The notes beneath the pieces are model-generated. The model made no database searches. It saw only the letters and a program-made list of their open reading frames with translations, and had not been told where the DNA came from. The translations under genes and the position numbers were made by a program. This document shows, piece after piece, positions 8,217 through 16,754 of a DNA stretch of 64,000 nucleotides (its first letter is position 1; every line of letters starts with the position of its first letter). This stretch comes from Gemmatimonadota bacterium (GTDB lineage: Bacteria > JBHIER01 > G020348925): the NCBI GenBank assembly GCA_020348925.1, contig CP070758.1, positions 1,733,690 to 1,797,689 on the forward strand, read 5' to 3'.

Positions 8217-9128
8217 ATGAACAAAACCAACAGAGATGGCCGGAAAATCATTTTCATCGGAGCGGTCCCATTTGTTCTGAGCTTCTCAGTCTATATCCTC
8301 AGCCTTTGTCCAACTGTCTACTGGTACGATTCAGGCGAACTCATTTCGGCCTGTTTCAATCTGGGTATCGCTCATCCCACGGGGTATCCCCTTTACACTG
8401 TAGCAGGTCGGATTTTCAGCCTGCTCCCCTTCGGCCATCCGGCATTCCGGATAAACCTGCTATCGGCCCTCTTCGGCTCGCTGACAGTCGTCATCGTGTA
8501 TGCTATCACAAAAGAAGTGTTGGCAATTATCTGGGGTAAAAATAACCGCCCAGACAACGGTCGCAGATTTACTCTCATGTGCCGAGAAGACATGCCAGCC
8601 ATTGTTGCCTCCCTCACCTTCGCATTTTCCCCCCTCTTGTGGACCCAGACTCTCATGGCTGAAGTGTACACCCTCCATACATTCTTCATCGCTCTCCTCA
8701 TACTCTGTCTGTTTCGATGGTCGCAATCGTCTGGTTTATCCTCCAGCCATTCCGAAGAAGAGTATCAACCCGACAATCGGAACCGTGGCGAAAAGGCGAG
8801 ACGCAATTATAGATACGTGTACCTCTTCAGTTTCATCTTAGGTCTGAGTCTCTGTCATCATCTTACGACGCTTCTCTTCCTTCCCGCCTTTTTCTTTTTT
8901 TTTTCTGGCCACGGATTTTCAAACATCCAGGAATGTAAAAATGCTCACCACCGCCTTTCTCTTTTTTCTCTTGGGGCTTTCGGCGGACCTTTATCTTCTC
9001 CTTCGAGCCCGACTCGATCCCATTCAAAACTGGGGAGATCCCGGAACGTGGGAGCGACTTCTCGATGTCGTCATCGGGGCGGAGATACGGACCCGCCCCA
9101 CCCGATATGCGGCCCATACGATTACTGA
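8217..9128 (+). CDS. DUF2723 membrane protein, N-terminal part (frameshifted)
   Basis: This is the first half of one gene that continues, after a frameshift, in the frame ending at 10737. From ATG 8217 (no clear ribosome site; the open frame extends to a TTG at 8109 inside the previous gene) it reads the DUF2723 signature: LSLCPTVYWYDSGELISA, then LGIAHPTGYPLY, and FRINLLSALFGSL. These proteins are glycosyltransferase-C-like multi-pass membrane proteins, often called protein O-mannosyl-transferase-like. After the T10 run at 8895-8904 the last 75 codons of this frame are nonsense-like (Ser/Pro/Arg-rich), while the +1 frame resumes hydrophobic family sequence. As read, this product would lack half of its membrane domain and all TPRs. 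Confidence 0.7.
   Translation: MNKTNRDGRKIIFIGAVPFVLSFSVYILSLCPTVYWYDSGELISACFNLGIAHPTGYPLYTVAGRIFSLLPFGHPAFRINLLSALFGSLTVVIVYAITKEVLAIIWGKNNRPDNGRRFTLMCREDMPAIVASLTFAFSPLLWTQTLMAEVYTLHTFFIALLILCLFRWSQSSGLSSSHSEEEYQPDNRNRGEKARRNYRYVYLFSFILGLSLCHHLTTLLFLPAFFFFFSGHGFSNIQECKNAHHRLSLFSLGAFGGPLSSPSSPTRSHSKLGRSRNVGATSRCRHRGGDTDPPHPICGPYDY
8895..8904 (+). other. T10 homopolymer at the frameshift point
   Basis: Ten consecutive T. With nine T the codons run FFFFF-LATDFQTS and join the upstream and downstream frames into one protein of about 840 residues. Possible causes are a sequencing error, a true mutation, phase variation by slipped-strand mispairing, or transcriptional slippage. Confidence 0.65.
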
Positions 9129-10737
9129 ACTCTTCACCCTTCTTGGAAAACAATTTCTGCTGCCCGGCACAGCTCTGGGAGCCATCGGAATCCTTTCGAC
9201 GATAAGGAGAAAAAAAACTGTCTTCGTTTTCTTCACACTTTTTTTTATGGGCATGGCTCTCTATATCCTCAGGAACTATGATTTCTTAGAGGATCAATAT
9301 CTGCCCGTCTTTCTCGTCTTTTCGGTCTGGATAGGTTTGGGGGCACACGAGATTCTCTCTTTTACTGCTTCGATACGAGCGGCAAACTATTCGCACATGA
9401 AGGCTTTCATCGGCCCGGTGATATCCGTTCTGATTCTGAGCGTACCCTTTTCTCTTCTTGCCCTGAACTATACCTCTGTTGATAAACACGACCATCGGGT
9501 CGCGTACAACTTCGGGGAAAAAATACTGGAACACCTCGATGAGGGAGCAATTTTTCTATCGGAGGGTTCAAACATACCCCTTCTGCTCGATTATTTCCAG
9601 CGGGTGGAGGGGCGTCGAACCGACGTGGCCAACGTCTATCTCTTTCTCATGGAGTTCGACTGGTATCGGGTACAGCTGTCCCAAAGATTTCCGAATATCT
9701 CGGTTCCCATCCTTCCGGACAACATCGTGCTTCGTCTCATCGAACAGAATGTGAAGGATCGCTCCGTCTATTACGTCCCTTTTTCGAAGGAACCGAACGT
9801 CGACGTCGGTCGCCTCATACCCCATGGTCTCTTTTTCCGCATTGAGCAAAAGCAAACGATTCCGAGTCGAAGCGAACTTGAGGAACATTTTCTTTTTCAG
9901 GGTCGTTTCTACAGCACTTTAACAAGATCCCTGGATCAGGACAGCAAAGACATTCTGGCCCAGCTCCACGGGACTATGGGGCTCTACTTCGAGCGGATCG
10001 GTATGTACGATGAGGCATACAAGGAATACACCAAGGCATTGGAAATCGATTCGCTGAACCCCGGGGTCCATTACGACCTTGGCTCCCTGGCCATGGGGCG
10101 AGGCTCTTTTAAAGAAGCCATCCAAGATTTTCAAAAGGTGTTGGAGTTCGAACCGTCGAACGTCACCACCCGCTATTTATTGGCCCAATGTTATGCGCAT
10201 GACGGCCAATTGATCCCGGCACTTCGAGAAATGGAGGAAGTTGTCCGGACCGAACCGCATGAACCCCTTTTTCATACCGAGCTCGGAACGCTGTACGGAC
10301 AGATGGGACGGACAGAGCTGGCCATCGAGCAGTTCCGCCAGGCGTTGGAATACGATCCGTACAACGCGGATATTTTATATAACTTGGGCATTGCGGAGGC
10401 ACTCTCAGACCACCTGGATATGGCCCTACAACACCTCAAGCAGGCGGAGCAACAAGATACGAACCGTACCGAAATAACCTATGCTCTCGCATCCTCCTAT
10501 GCCCAAAAGAGGGATTTCCGCGAGGCAGAATATTACTATCTCAGAACCCTGAAACTCGGCGGACAACAACCGTCTGTTCTCAGGGATCTGGGCTATCTTT
10601 ATGCTGAAAGCGGTAACGCGGTCAAAGCCATCGAAACATGGGAGGCGGCCTTGGCTCTTGATCCGAGCAACGCCCAGCTGCAGCATGAACTCGTCCGTCT
10701 CAGGCACAGAATGAGAACAGACGGGAAACCGGATTGA
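8941..10737 (+). CDS. DUF2723 C-terminal part with TPR repeats (frameshifted)
   Basis: Continuation of the gene begun at 8217, in the next frame. The first ATG is 8941, but coding similarity appears to start just after the T10 run (LATDFQTSRNVK). Residues 1-175 hold hydrophobic segments with the DUF2723-type motif LLLRARLDPIQNWGDP. A soluble stretch follows, and from about residue 340 there are at least six TPR units (for example EAYKEYTKALEIDSLNPGVHY, split over helices). The DUF2723-plus-TPR arrangement is frequent in FCB candidate phyla. The TPRs probably bind partner proteins on the outer face of the membrane; the transferase role is inferred from the fold only. If the frameshift is real, this part may not be translated. 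Confidence 0.7.
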   Translation: MLTTAFLFFLLGLSADLYLLLRARLDPIQNWGDPGTWERLLDVVIGAEIRTRPTRYAAHTITELFTLLGKQFLLPGTALGAIGILSTIRRKKTVFVFFTLFFMGMALYILRNYDFLEDQYLPVFLVFSVWIGLGAHEILSFTASIRAANYSHMKAFIGPVISVLILSVPFSLLALNYTSVDKHDHRVAYNFGEKILEHLDEGAIFLSEGSNIPLLLDYFQRVEGRRTDVANVYLFLMEFDWYRVQLSQRFPNISVPILPDNIVLRLIEQNVKDRSVYYVPFSKEPNVDVGRLIPHGLFFRIEQKQTIPSRSELEEHFLFQGRFYSTLTRSLDQDSKDILAQLHGTMGLYFERIGMYDEAYKEYTKALEIDSLNPGVHYDLGSLAMGRGSFKEAIQDFQKVLEFEPSNVTTRYLLAQCYAHDGQLIPALREMEEVVRTEPHEPLFHTELGTLYGQMGRTELAIEQFRQALEYDPYNADILYNLGIAEALSDHLDMALQHLKQAEQQDTNRTEITYALASSYAQKRDFREAEYYYLRTLKLGGQQPSVLRDLGYLYAESGNAVKAIETWEAALALDPSNAQLQHELVRLRHRMRTDGKPD

Positions 10738-10749
10738 AAAGGAGGGAGT

Positions 10750-11097
10750 ATGAACGTCAAACACCTCGACGAGATACCGATTCACACTGTTACGATGCAT
10801 GGCGCCGAGGGTGTCAAAGTGCGCCGACTCATTTCCGACCTCGACGGTGCCGAGCATTTTGCCATGCGCCTGTTTGAATTGGAGCCGGGAGGACACACCC
10901 CTCTTCACACTCATGATTGGGAACATGAGATTTATATCTTAGATGGAACGGGAATCGTTCATTACGAAGGGCAAGATTATCCAATGACGTCCGGGACCGT
11001 TCTTCTTGTACCCGGTGGAAAGGAGCATCGGTTCCGAAACACCGGCCAAACGCCCCTCCGGTTTTTGTGTATCGTACCCCTGAGAGGAGATGTTTAA
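10750..11097 (+). CDS. Small cupin-domain protein
   Basis: A 115-residue single-domain cupin. ATG 10750 lies 12 bases after the preceding stop, behind AAAGGAGGGAG, so it is translated in the same operon. Cupin motif 1 is clear: PGGHTPLHTHDWEHEIYILDG, split as PGGHTPLHTH (two His) and EHEIYILDG (Glu and a third His), and motif 2 is VPGGKEHRFRNTG with the fourth His. These residues would hold one metal ion. Small stand-alone cupins include isomerases, dioxygenases and metabolite sensors; the reaction cannot be assigned. Confidence 0.8.
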   Translation: MNVKHLDEIPIHTVTMHGAEGVKVRRLISDLDGAEHFAMRLFELEPGGHTPLHTHDWEHEIYILDGTGIVHYEGQDYPMTSGTVLLVPGGKEHRFRNTGQTPLRFLCIVPLRGDV

Positions 11098-11156
11098 GGA
11101 TTTTCATATTGAGTATCAACACGTCAGCATGGAAGGTCCCTACTGTTGGAATCCGG

Positions 11157-11185
11157 TTGACAATAGAACATTGTCATGGTATATT
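11157..11185 (+). promoter_or_regulatory. Sigma-70-like promoter of the S55 peptidase gene
   Basis: Perfect TTGACA at 11157-11162 and TATATT at 11180-11185 with a 17-base spacer. Transcription would start near 11192, about 40 bases before the ATG at 11233. Confidence 0.65.
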
Positions 11186-11232
11186 GTGCGAGTAAATTTT
11201 AGGGTCCGGCAACATTTTCAACGATTTTCAGG

Positions 11233-13056
11233 ATGTATGCATTGAAAAAAACATCTTTTTACATCTGTCTCTTTTCACTCCTCCTTGCATGTGTACCTTC
11301 TTCACAGGGTGCTGATCTTGATACGAAGAAATTCATGCCGGTCGATGAAGTACGACCCGGTATGAGCGGATACGGGCTGACGGTCTTCTCCGGGATCGAG
11401 ATTGACACGTTTCAGGCTGACATTATCGGTGTTCTCAAAAAAGTCACTCCAAAGGGGGATCTTATTCTGGCCCGATTGAGCGGTGGCCCTTTGGAAAAAA
11501 CAGGCGTCCCTGCGGGCGTCAGCGGCAGTCCTGTCTATATCGAAGGCAGGTTGATCGGCGCAGCCGCTTTCGGCTGGCTCTTCGCCAAGGAACCCATTGC
11601 CGGCATCACCCCCATTGGTGAGATGCTCGATCTGTGGGCGCTCCCCTTCGAGCCGAAAGATCATCGAGAGCCAGGCTCCCTGGGATTCGACATGTCCGGA
11701 GAGAGTCCCATCGAAACCATTCCCGTCCCAGAGGATTTCCTCGCAGAATCACGGATTGCGGTTCCACCTGAAGGGACTTTTCTGAGACAGTGGGGTGCAC
11801 CTTTGGCCGTGGCCGGTTTTGACGATCGGCTCATTGAATCGATGACGCCAATCTTCGAGCGATTCGGCCTCACTCCGGTTCAGGGGGGCGCCACCTCGGA
11901 CGAAAAGGACGCACCCCCTCTTGCACCGGGATCGGCAGTGACGGCCCAATTGGTTCGGGGTGACGCCAGCATCAGTGCTGTCGGTACGGTGACCTATCGG
12001 GAGGACGACAGAGTGCTCGCCTTCGGCCATCCCCTCTTCCGTGCAGGCGGGATCGATCTGCCCATGACCGGGGGCGTCGTGCACACCGTTCTCGCCTCCC
12101 AGCAGCGCTCCTTCAAGATGGCCTCCCCCACAGCGTTGTGCGGCTCCTTTCGGCAGGACAGAAGGACCGGTGCAGCGGGACAGGTCGGCCTCGATCCGAA
12201 AATGATCCCCTGCGATATAGAAATCATCGGTCACCATTCCGGGCCGTCCGAGCGATACACCTTCGAGCTGGCCGACGACCCCCTCTTCACCCCCAACCTC
12301 CTGGGTTGGACCGCGACGAACGCGCTTCTCGCCAACGGCCAACTCGTGGGCAGAACAACAGTCAAAGTCCGGGCGACCTTTTCACTGAAGCATCAGACTC
12401 CGATCACTCTTGAAAATTTCTATTCCGGCGATCTGACGGCACTGGTGGCTGCCTTGGGGGCAGCTTCCCCCCTCGCCCTGCTCATGAACAACCCTTTTGA
12501 AGAGCTGGATATCGACAACATCTCGCTCACCCTCTGGCCCGAGGAGGAATTACGGTTTGCCGTTATCGAGGGTCTGCGCACGGATAAAGACTCGGTCAAG
12601 CCAGGGGAATCTTTGAATATAACCATTATCATCAAACCGTACCTCGGTTCTGCCATAGTGAAAGAGATGACCTTGACGATCCCCGAGGATACACCTGACG
12701 GCGTCGTATATATACTTGCCGCGGATGCAAAGACGATCGCAGCCCGGGAAAAATCGAGAGCACCCTACAACTATCGACCTGAAAACCTAAAGCAGCTCAT
12801 CGCACTCTTAGAGGAGCAAGTGCGGAACAATGAAATTGTCGTCTCCAGCTACAAGCCGTTTCACGGAATTACAATAAAAGGTGAAGAGCTTCCCTCACCA
12901 CCAACCTCTCTCCTGAGCGTCATGACCTCCTCCAAGGAGAAGGGAGAAACAGGACCGACGAGGGGCATCATCCTCGATGAAGAGCGAATAATGACGGACC
13001 ACTTCATTGTCGGTCATCAAACCTTAACCCTCACAGTTGACCAGAAGGCTAAGTAG
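11233..13056 (+). CDS. SpoIVB/S55-type peptidase-domain lipoprotein
   Basis: A 607-residue exported protein. The N-terminal LFSLLLAC is a plausible lipobox (Cys20). From residue 35 it follows the S55 (SpoIVB) family: MPVDEVRPGMSGYGLTV, then GVPAGVSGSPVYIEGRLIGA with the presumed nucleophile Ser99, and FAKEPIAGITPIGEML. Farther on, VLAFGHPLFRAGGIDLPM and LASQQRSFKMASP are also family hallmarks. In Bacillus SpoIVB cleaves in the intermembrane space to start sigma-K processing; homologues in non-sporulating bacteria are of unknown role. I cannot confirm the catalytic His. The stop lies only 16 bases before the GatE start, so the two genes may be co-transcribed from the promoter at 11157. Confidence 0.8.
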   Translation: MYALKKTSFYICLFSLLLACVPSSQGADLDTKKFMPVDEVRPGMSGYGLTVFSGIEIDTFQADIIGVLKKVTPKGDLILARLSGGPLEKTGVPAGVSGSPVYIEGRLIGAAAFGWLFAKEPIAGITPIGEMLDLWALPFEPKDHREPGSLGFDMSGESPIETIPVPEDFLAESRIAVPPEGTFLRQWGAPLAVAGFDDRLIESMTPIFERFGLTPVQGGATSDEKDAPPLAPGSAVTAQLVRGDASISAVGTVTYREDDRVLAFGHPLFRAGGIDLPMTGGVVHTVLASQQRSFKMASPTALCGSFRQDRRTGAAGQVGLDPKMIPCDIEIIGHHSGPSERYTFELADDPLFTPNLLGWTATNALLANGQLVGRTTVKVRATFSLKHQTPITLENFYSGDLTALVAALGAASPLALLMNNPFEELDIDNISLTLWPEEELRFAVIEGLRTDKDSVKPGESLNITIIIKPYLGSAIVKEMTLTIPEDTPDGVVYILAADAKTIAAREKSRAPYNYRPENLKQLIALLEEQVRNNEIVVSSYKPFHGITIKGEELPSPPTSLLSVMTSSKEKGETGPTRGIILDEERIMTDHFIVGHQTLTLTVDQKAK

Positions 13057-13072
13057 CTCATTTTTCTTCTTT

Positions 13073-15028
13073 ATGAAAGACACAGAATCCGGCGCTCTAC
13101 ACAATCTTAAGAATAATGAGACAAAAACTTACGAGGAATTAGGCCTCAAGGCAGGCGTCGAGATTCACCAGCAGCTTCTCACGGACCGAAAGCTCTTCTG
13201 CCGGTGTCCGGCGGGTATCTATACAGAGGATCACGACGGTGAGGTGCTTCGTCACATGCGTCCGACCCTTTCCGAGCTGGGTGAATACGACGGCACGGCC
13301 CTGATGGAATTCAAAACGAAAAAGCAGGTCCTTTATCTCTTGCACAGAGATTCGGTGTGCACCTATGAAATGGATGACACCCCGCCGTTTCTTGTCAACC
13401 AGCAGGCCCTCGACATCGCCATCGAAATCGCCCTCCTTCTGGGGTGTACCATCATTGACGAGATGCATGTCGCCCGCAAACAGTATCTGGACGGCAGCAT
13501 TCCCACAGGATTTCAACGGACAGCAATTGTCGGTGTCGGAGGATCTCTGCCCTATAATGGGCGAACGATCGGGATCCGGCAGGTGAACCTCGAGGAGGAC
13601 GCCTGCCGTGAGGTGAACGATTGCGGTCACACCATTACCTTCAGGACAGACAGGCTCGGAATGCCGTTAGGGGAAGTGATCACTGAGGCTGAAATGCATA
13701 CTCCTGAAGACGTAGCCGGCGTTATCGAACAGCTGGGTCGTCTCATGAGGGTTACCGGAAAAATACGGCGGGGCATCGGGTCCGTGCGCCAGGATGTCAA
13801 TGTCAGTATCACCGGTGGTACCCGTGTCGAGATCAAAGGGGTCCCGCAAATCCCCTGGGTGGCCCCGTTGGTGCACAACGAGGCTTGGCGACAGAAAGCA
13901 CTGCTGGAGCTGCGGGAGGAACTTCGCCGCCGGGGGATCTCATCCGGGACACTCCGCTACGAGATTCATAAACTGTCAGAGGTGTTCAGGCAGAGCCGAT
14001 ACCCTCCGCTCCGAAAAGCGGTGGAGAATGGGGAGACCATTCGCGGCATAAAAATCTGCGGCATCCGCGGTCTGTTAAACTTCCCGGTTCAACCAGGAAT
14101 AACGTTTGCCGACGAGATTGCCGGCCGGGTGCGGGTTATCGCCTGTCTGGATACACCCCCGATACTCATAAACACTGATGATTTTCCTAAGTACGACGGC
14201 CAGGAGCGCGAACTCACTGCTATCCGGGAAACGTTTCACTTGGGCATCCCGGATGCGGTCCTCATCTGTCACGGTTCAGACAGGGACACGAACACGGCGG
14301 TGGACGAGATTCGGCTTCGGATAGCAGATGCCATTGAAGGCGTACCGAATGAGACACGGCAGGCTTTCTCCAACGGCACCACCGATTTTGAACGCATTCT
14401 CCCTGGGCCAGACCGGATGTATCCGGACACCGACCATCCGCCGGTAAAAATAACCGAGTACCGGGTACGTAGAATCTTGCGGAGAGTTCCTGAGAAACCT
14501 TGGGTGCGAGGGGACAGTTATCTTCGTATGGGCGTATCCGAACACATTGTGAAGGAAGTGGCCGAATCTCCCCGGGCCACATTTTTCGATAGAGCTGTGC
14601 GAGATCTCGATCTTGGATCAAAGCTGATTGCGGAACTTCTTGTGGGGAAGATGAAAGCCTTGCGCCGGTCCGGGATTCCAGTCGAGGCCATCACCGACGA
14701 AAAGTTGTTCGATTTTTTTTCTGAGATGGCCCGTGGGGGGGTCTATCGAGAAGGATCAGAGTCAATTCTCACCACTATGGCTTGGAATCCTGATCTCTCG
14801 GTAAAAGAGATTTTGGAGAAATTGGATATGACTCCGTGGTCCGAGGAGGCTTTCAGGGATCTCGTTGCCGACGTCCTCTCCCGTCATCCTGACGAGGGGG
14901 GGAAAAATCCTTGTTCGCACGACAAGTTTGTGAGAATCGTAATGGGCGAGGTGATGAGAGAAGTTCGAGGGAGGTTTTCTGGGCGGGGTGCCGCCGATCT
15001 TGTGAGAGAAATAATGGAGGAGGAATGA
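13073..15028 (+). CDS. gatE: Glu-tRNA(Gln) amidotransferase subunit E (archaeal type)
   Basis: A 651-residue GatE. GatE binds Glu-tRNA(Gln), phosphorylates the glutamate and accepts ammonia from GatD to give Gln-tRNA(Gln). The N-terminal kinase core reads GLKAGVEIHQQLLTDRKLFC and has the Cys-containing zinc-type segment CRCPAGIY; QVNLEEDACRE and GVGGSLPYNGRTI follow. Residues 310-470 contain an AspRS-like (GAD) insertion that is present in GatE and absent from bacterial GatB. The C-terminal 150 residues form the helical/YqeY-like tail. I chose ATG 13073; a TTG at 13037 is in frame but has no ribosome site. The start context is weak, consistent with coupling to the upstream gene. GatE is normally archaeal, so its presence beside bacterial genes suggests horizontal transfer. 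Confidence 0.9.
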   Translation: MKDTESGALHNLKNNETKTYEELGLKAGVEIHQQLLTDRKLFCRCPAGIYTEDHDGEVLRHMRPTLSELGEYDGTALMEFKTKKQVLYLLHRDSVCTYEMDDTPPFLVNQQALDIAIEIALLLGCTIIDEMHVARKQYLDGSIPTGFQRTAIVGVGGSLPYNGRTIGIRQVNLEEDACREVNDCGHTITFRTDRLGMPLGEVITEAEMHTPEDVAGVIEQLGRLMRVTGKIRRGIGSVRQDVNVSITGGTRVEIKGVPQIPWVAPLVHNEAWRQKALLELREELRRRGISSGTLRYEIHKLSEVFRQSRYPPLRKAVENGETIRGIKICGIRGLLNFPVQPGITFADEIAGRVRVIACLDTPPILINTDDFPKYDGQERELTAIRETFHLGIPDAVLICHGSDRDTNTAVDEIRLRIADAIEGVPNETRQAFSNGTTDFERILPGPDRMYPDTDHPPVKITEYRVRRILRRVPEKPWVRGDSYLRMGVSEHIVKEVAESPRATFFDRAVRDLDLGSKLIAELLVGKMKALRRSGIPVEAITDEKLFDFFSEMARGGVYREGSESILTTMAWNPDLSVKEILEKLDMTPWSEEAFRDLVADVLSRHPDEGGKNPCSHDKFVRIVMGEVMREVRGRFSGRGAADLVREIMEEE

Positions 15029-16413
15029 ATACATCCGATACCCTGAAGGGCTACAAAGGCAGTGCCAAGGCCAAGCTCAAAGAGATGGGCGTGAGGGTCT
15101 GGAGCGACGTGGTCGTCAGGACGGCCAAAGGTGAATTTAAGGGGGTTATCCTTCCCCGGAGTGAGACTGAGGACGATCGACACGTCGTGCTCAAGCTTCA
15201 TTCCGGTTACAACGTGGGGGTCCGCGTCGACACCATCCAATCGATCGAAGAACTGGGTTACAAGGAAGCCCATTACAAGATCCCCGAACGCGACTTCCCC
15301 CAGGATGCCGCCAAACCCAACGTCACACTTTTGGGCACGGGGGGAACCATCGCCAGTCGCTTGGATTACCGGACCGGGGCCGTCATTCCGGCCTTCACCC
15401 CTGGGGAATTGTACGGAGCCGTGCCTGAGCTGGCCGATATCTGCAACCTCAAGACCATAAAGCTCTACGGTGTCTTCAGCGAAAATATGGGGCCGGAGCA
15501 ATATGTCGCCACCGCTCGGGCCATTGAAAAAGAGATCGAGGCAGGTGTTGACGGGATCGTTATCGGCCACGGCACGGATACGATGCACCACACATCGGCC
15601 ATTCTCTCCTTCATGGTGCAGAACTCTCCCGTCCCCATCGTCCTGGTCGGTTCCCAGCGCTCCAGTGACCGCCCCTCCAGTGATGCCGCCCTGAATCTCA
15701 TCAATGCCGTCCGCTCGGCGGCTTACGGCGATATTGCCGAGGTGGTCGTATGCATGTTCGGACCGACGAGTGATGAATACGATCTTCTGCATCGCGGTAC
15801 CCGCGTCCGTAAAATGCACTCCAGCTACCGCAGCACCTTCCGCACCATCGGCGACATCCCCTTGGCCATGGTCTACCCCGACCGGTTTACCTATCTTACC
15901 TCCGATTACAATATGCGACGGAAAGATCGCCTTGTACAAGTCGATACGGCCTTTGAGGAGAAAGTGGCCATTGTCTATTATTACCCCAACATGCAGCCCG
16001 ATATCATTGAATCACTCATCGATCATCAGTACAAAGGAATCGTCATCGCCGGCACCGGTCTCGGCCACGTCAACAAGCCTCTCTATAAACCTCTCAAAAA
16101 GGCTATTGATAGCGGGATCTCCGTCGTGATGACGGTGCAGACCTTATGGGGTTACGTCCAGATGTACGTCTACGACACCGGACGCGATCTCCTGGACATC
16201 GGCGTTATCCCCTTGGAAAATATGCTGCCCGAAACGGCCTACATGAAGCTCTGCTGGGTCTTGGGGCACACTACGGAACACGAAAAGGTTCGGGAGATGA
16301 TGCTTACCCCTATCAACCATGAGACAACCGAGCGGGAACCCCACAACGGCTACCTCATCTTACAGGGAGGTATTCCGGAGGTGGACACCTTTGTATCGTC
16401 ACTCAGGAAATAG
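15025..16413 (+). CDS. gatD: Glu-tRNA(Gln) amidotransferase subunit D (archaeal type)
   Basis: A 462-residue GatD, the asparaginase-like subunit that frees ammonia for GatE. The ATG at 15025 overlaps the gatE stop as ATGA, behind GGAGGAG. Residues 15-78 are the GatD N-terminal beta-barrel (VRVWSDVVVRTAKGEFKG). The L-asparaginase fold follows with the catalytic set in place: LLGTGGTIAS (Thr108), GHGTDTMHHT (Thr184, Asp185) and RVRKMHSSYRS (Lys263). VGSQRSSDRPSSDAALNL is also typical and distinguishes it from ordinary asparaginases together with the N-terminal domain. Gene order is E then D, tightly coupled. No gatC, gatA or gatB is visible in the window. Confidence 0.92.
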   Translation: MNTSDTLKGYKGSAKAKLKEMGVRVWSDVVVRTAKGEFKGVILPRSETEDDRHVVLKLHSGYNVGVRVDTIQSIEELGYKEAHYKIPERDFPQDAAKPNVTLLGTGGTIASRLDYRTGAVIPAFTPGELYGAVPELADICNLKTIKLYGVFSENMGPEQYVATARAIEKEIEAGVDGIVIGHGTDTMHHTSAILSFMVQNSPVPIVLVGSQRSSDRPSSDAALNLINAVRSAAYGDIAEVVVCMFGPTSDEYDLLHRGTRVRKMHSSYRSTFRTIGDIPLAMVYPDRFTYLTSDYNMRRKDRLVQVDTAFEEKVAIVYYYPNMQPDIIESLIDHQYKGIVIAGTGLGHVNKPLYKPLKKAIDSGISVVMTVQTLWGYVQMYVYDTGRDLLDIGVIPLENMLPETAYMKLCWVLGHTTEHEKVREMMLTPINHETTEREPHNGYLILQGGIPEVDTFVSSLRK

Positions 16414-16466
16414 GACTACTGCATTCACGAACCATCAATTATTACGGAGATCTCTGCTATTTCCCC

Positions 16467-16495
16467 TTGATCGTTTTCAAAGAAACCATTATCTT
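16467..16495 (+). promoter_or_regulatory. Putative promoter of the toxin-antitoxin pair
   Basis: TTGATC (16467-16472) and TATCTT (16490-16495) are 17 bases apart, each matching the consensus at four of six positions. The start point would be near 16502, about 25 bases before the antitoxin ATG. Confidence 0.4.
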
Positions 16496-16526
16496 AGCTA
16501 AAAAGTTGACTAAGGAGGTGGCTTCG

Positions 16527-16754
16527 ATGTACCAGGTCAATATACATGAGGCGAAAACGAATCTGTCCAAGCTCATTAAAAAAGTGGTGGACGGGGAAGA
16601 GGTCGTTATCGCCAAAGGAAATAAGCCTCTCGTAAAAATGGTTTTGCTGAACGGAAAGAAACCCAAACGGACATTGGGGAGCGCGAAAGGCACATTGAAA
16701 ATCTCCAAAGACTTCGATGCGCCTTTGAAAGATTTTGAAGAGTATATCAGGTGA
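16527..16754 (+). CDS. Antitoxin, Phd/YefM family
   Basis: A 75-residue protein from ATG 16527 behind AAGGAGGTG (16512-16520). It begins MYQVNIHEAKTNLSKLIKKV and continues GEEVVIAKGNKPLVKMV, the standard Phd/YefM DNA-binding fold. The C-terminal tail (KDFDAPLKDFEEYI) would wrap the toxin. Such antitoxins bind their own promoter and repress the operon with the toxin. The stop overlaps the toxin GTG by four bases, the usual coupling for this type of pair. Confidence 0.85.
   Translation: MYQVNIHEAKTNLSKLIKKVVDGEEVVIAKGNKPLVKMVLLNGKKPKRTLGSAKGTLKISKDFDAPLKDFEEYIR

Noticed and set aside
8895-8904. Programmed ribosomal frameshift at the T10 run
   Set aside because: A +1 frameshift would need a special stop or slip context, which is absent; a length change in the run is simpler.
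14884-15939. Long minus-strand frame opposite gatE and gatD
   Set aside because: It is the antisense of two strongly supported genes, so it arises from their codon bias.
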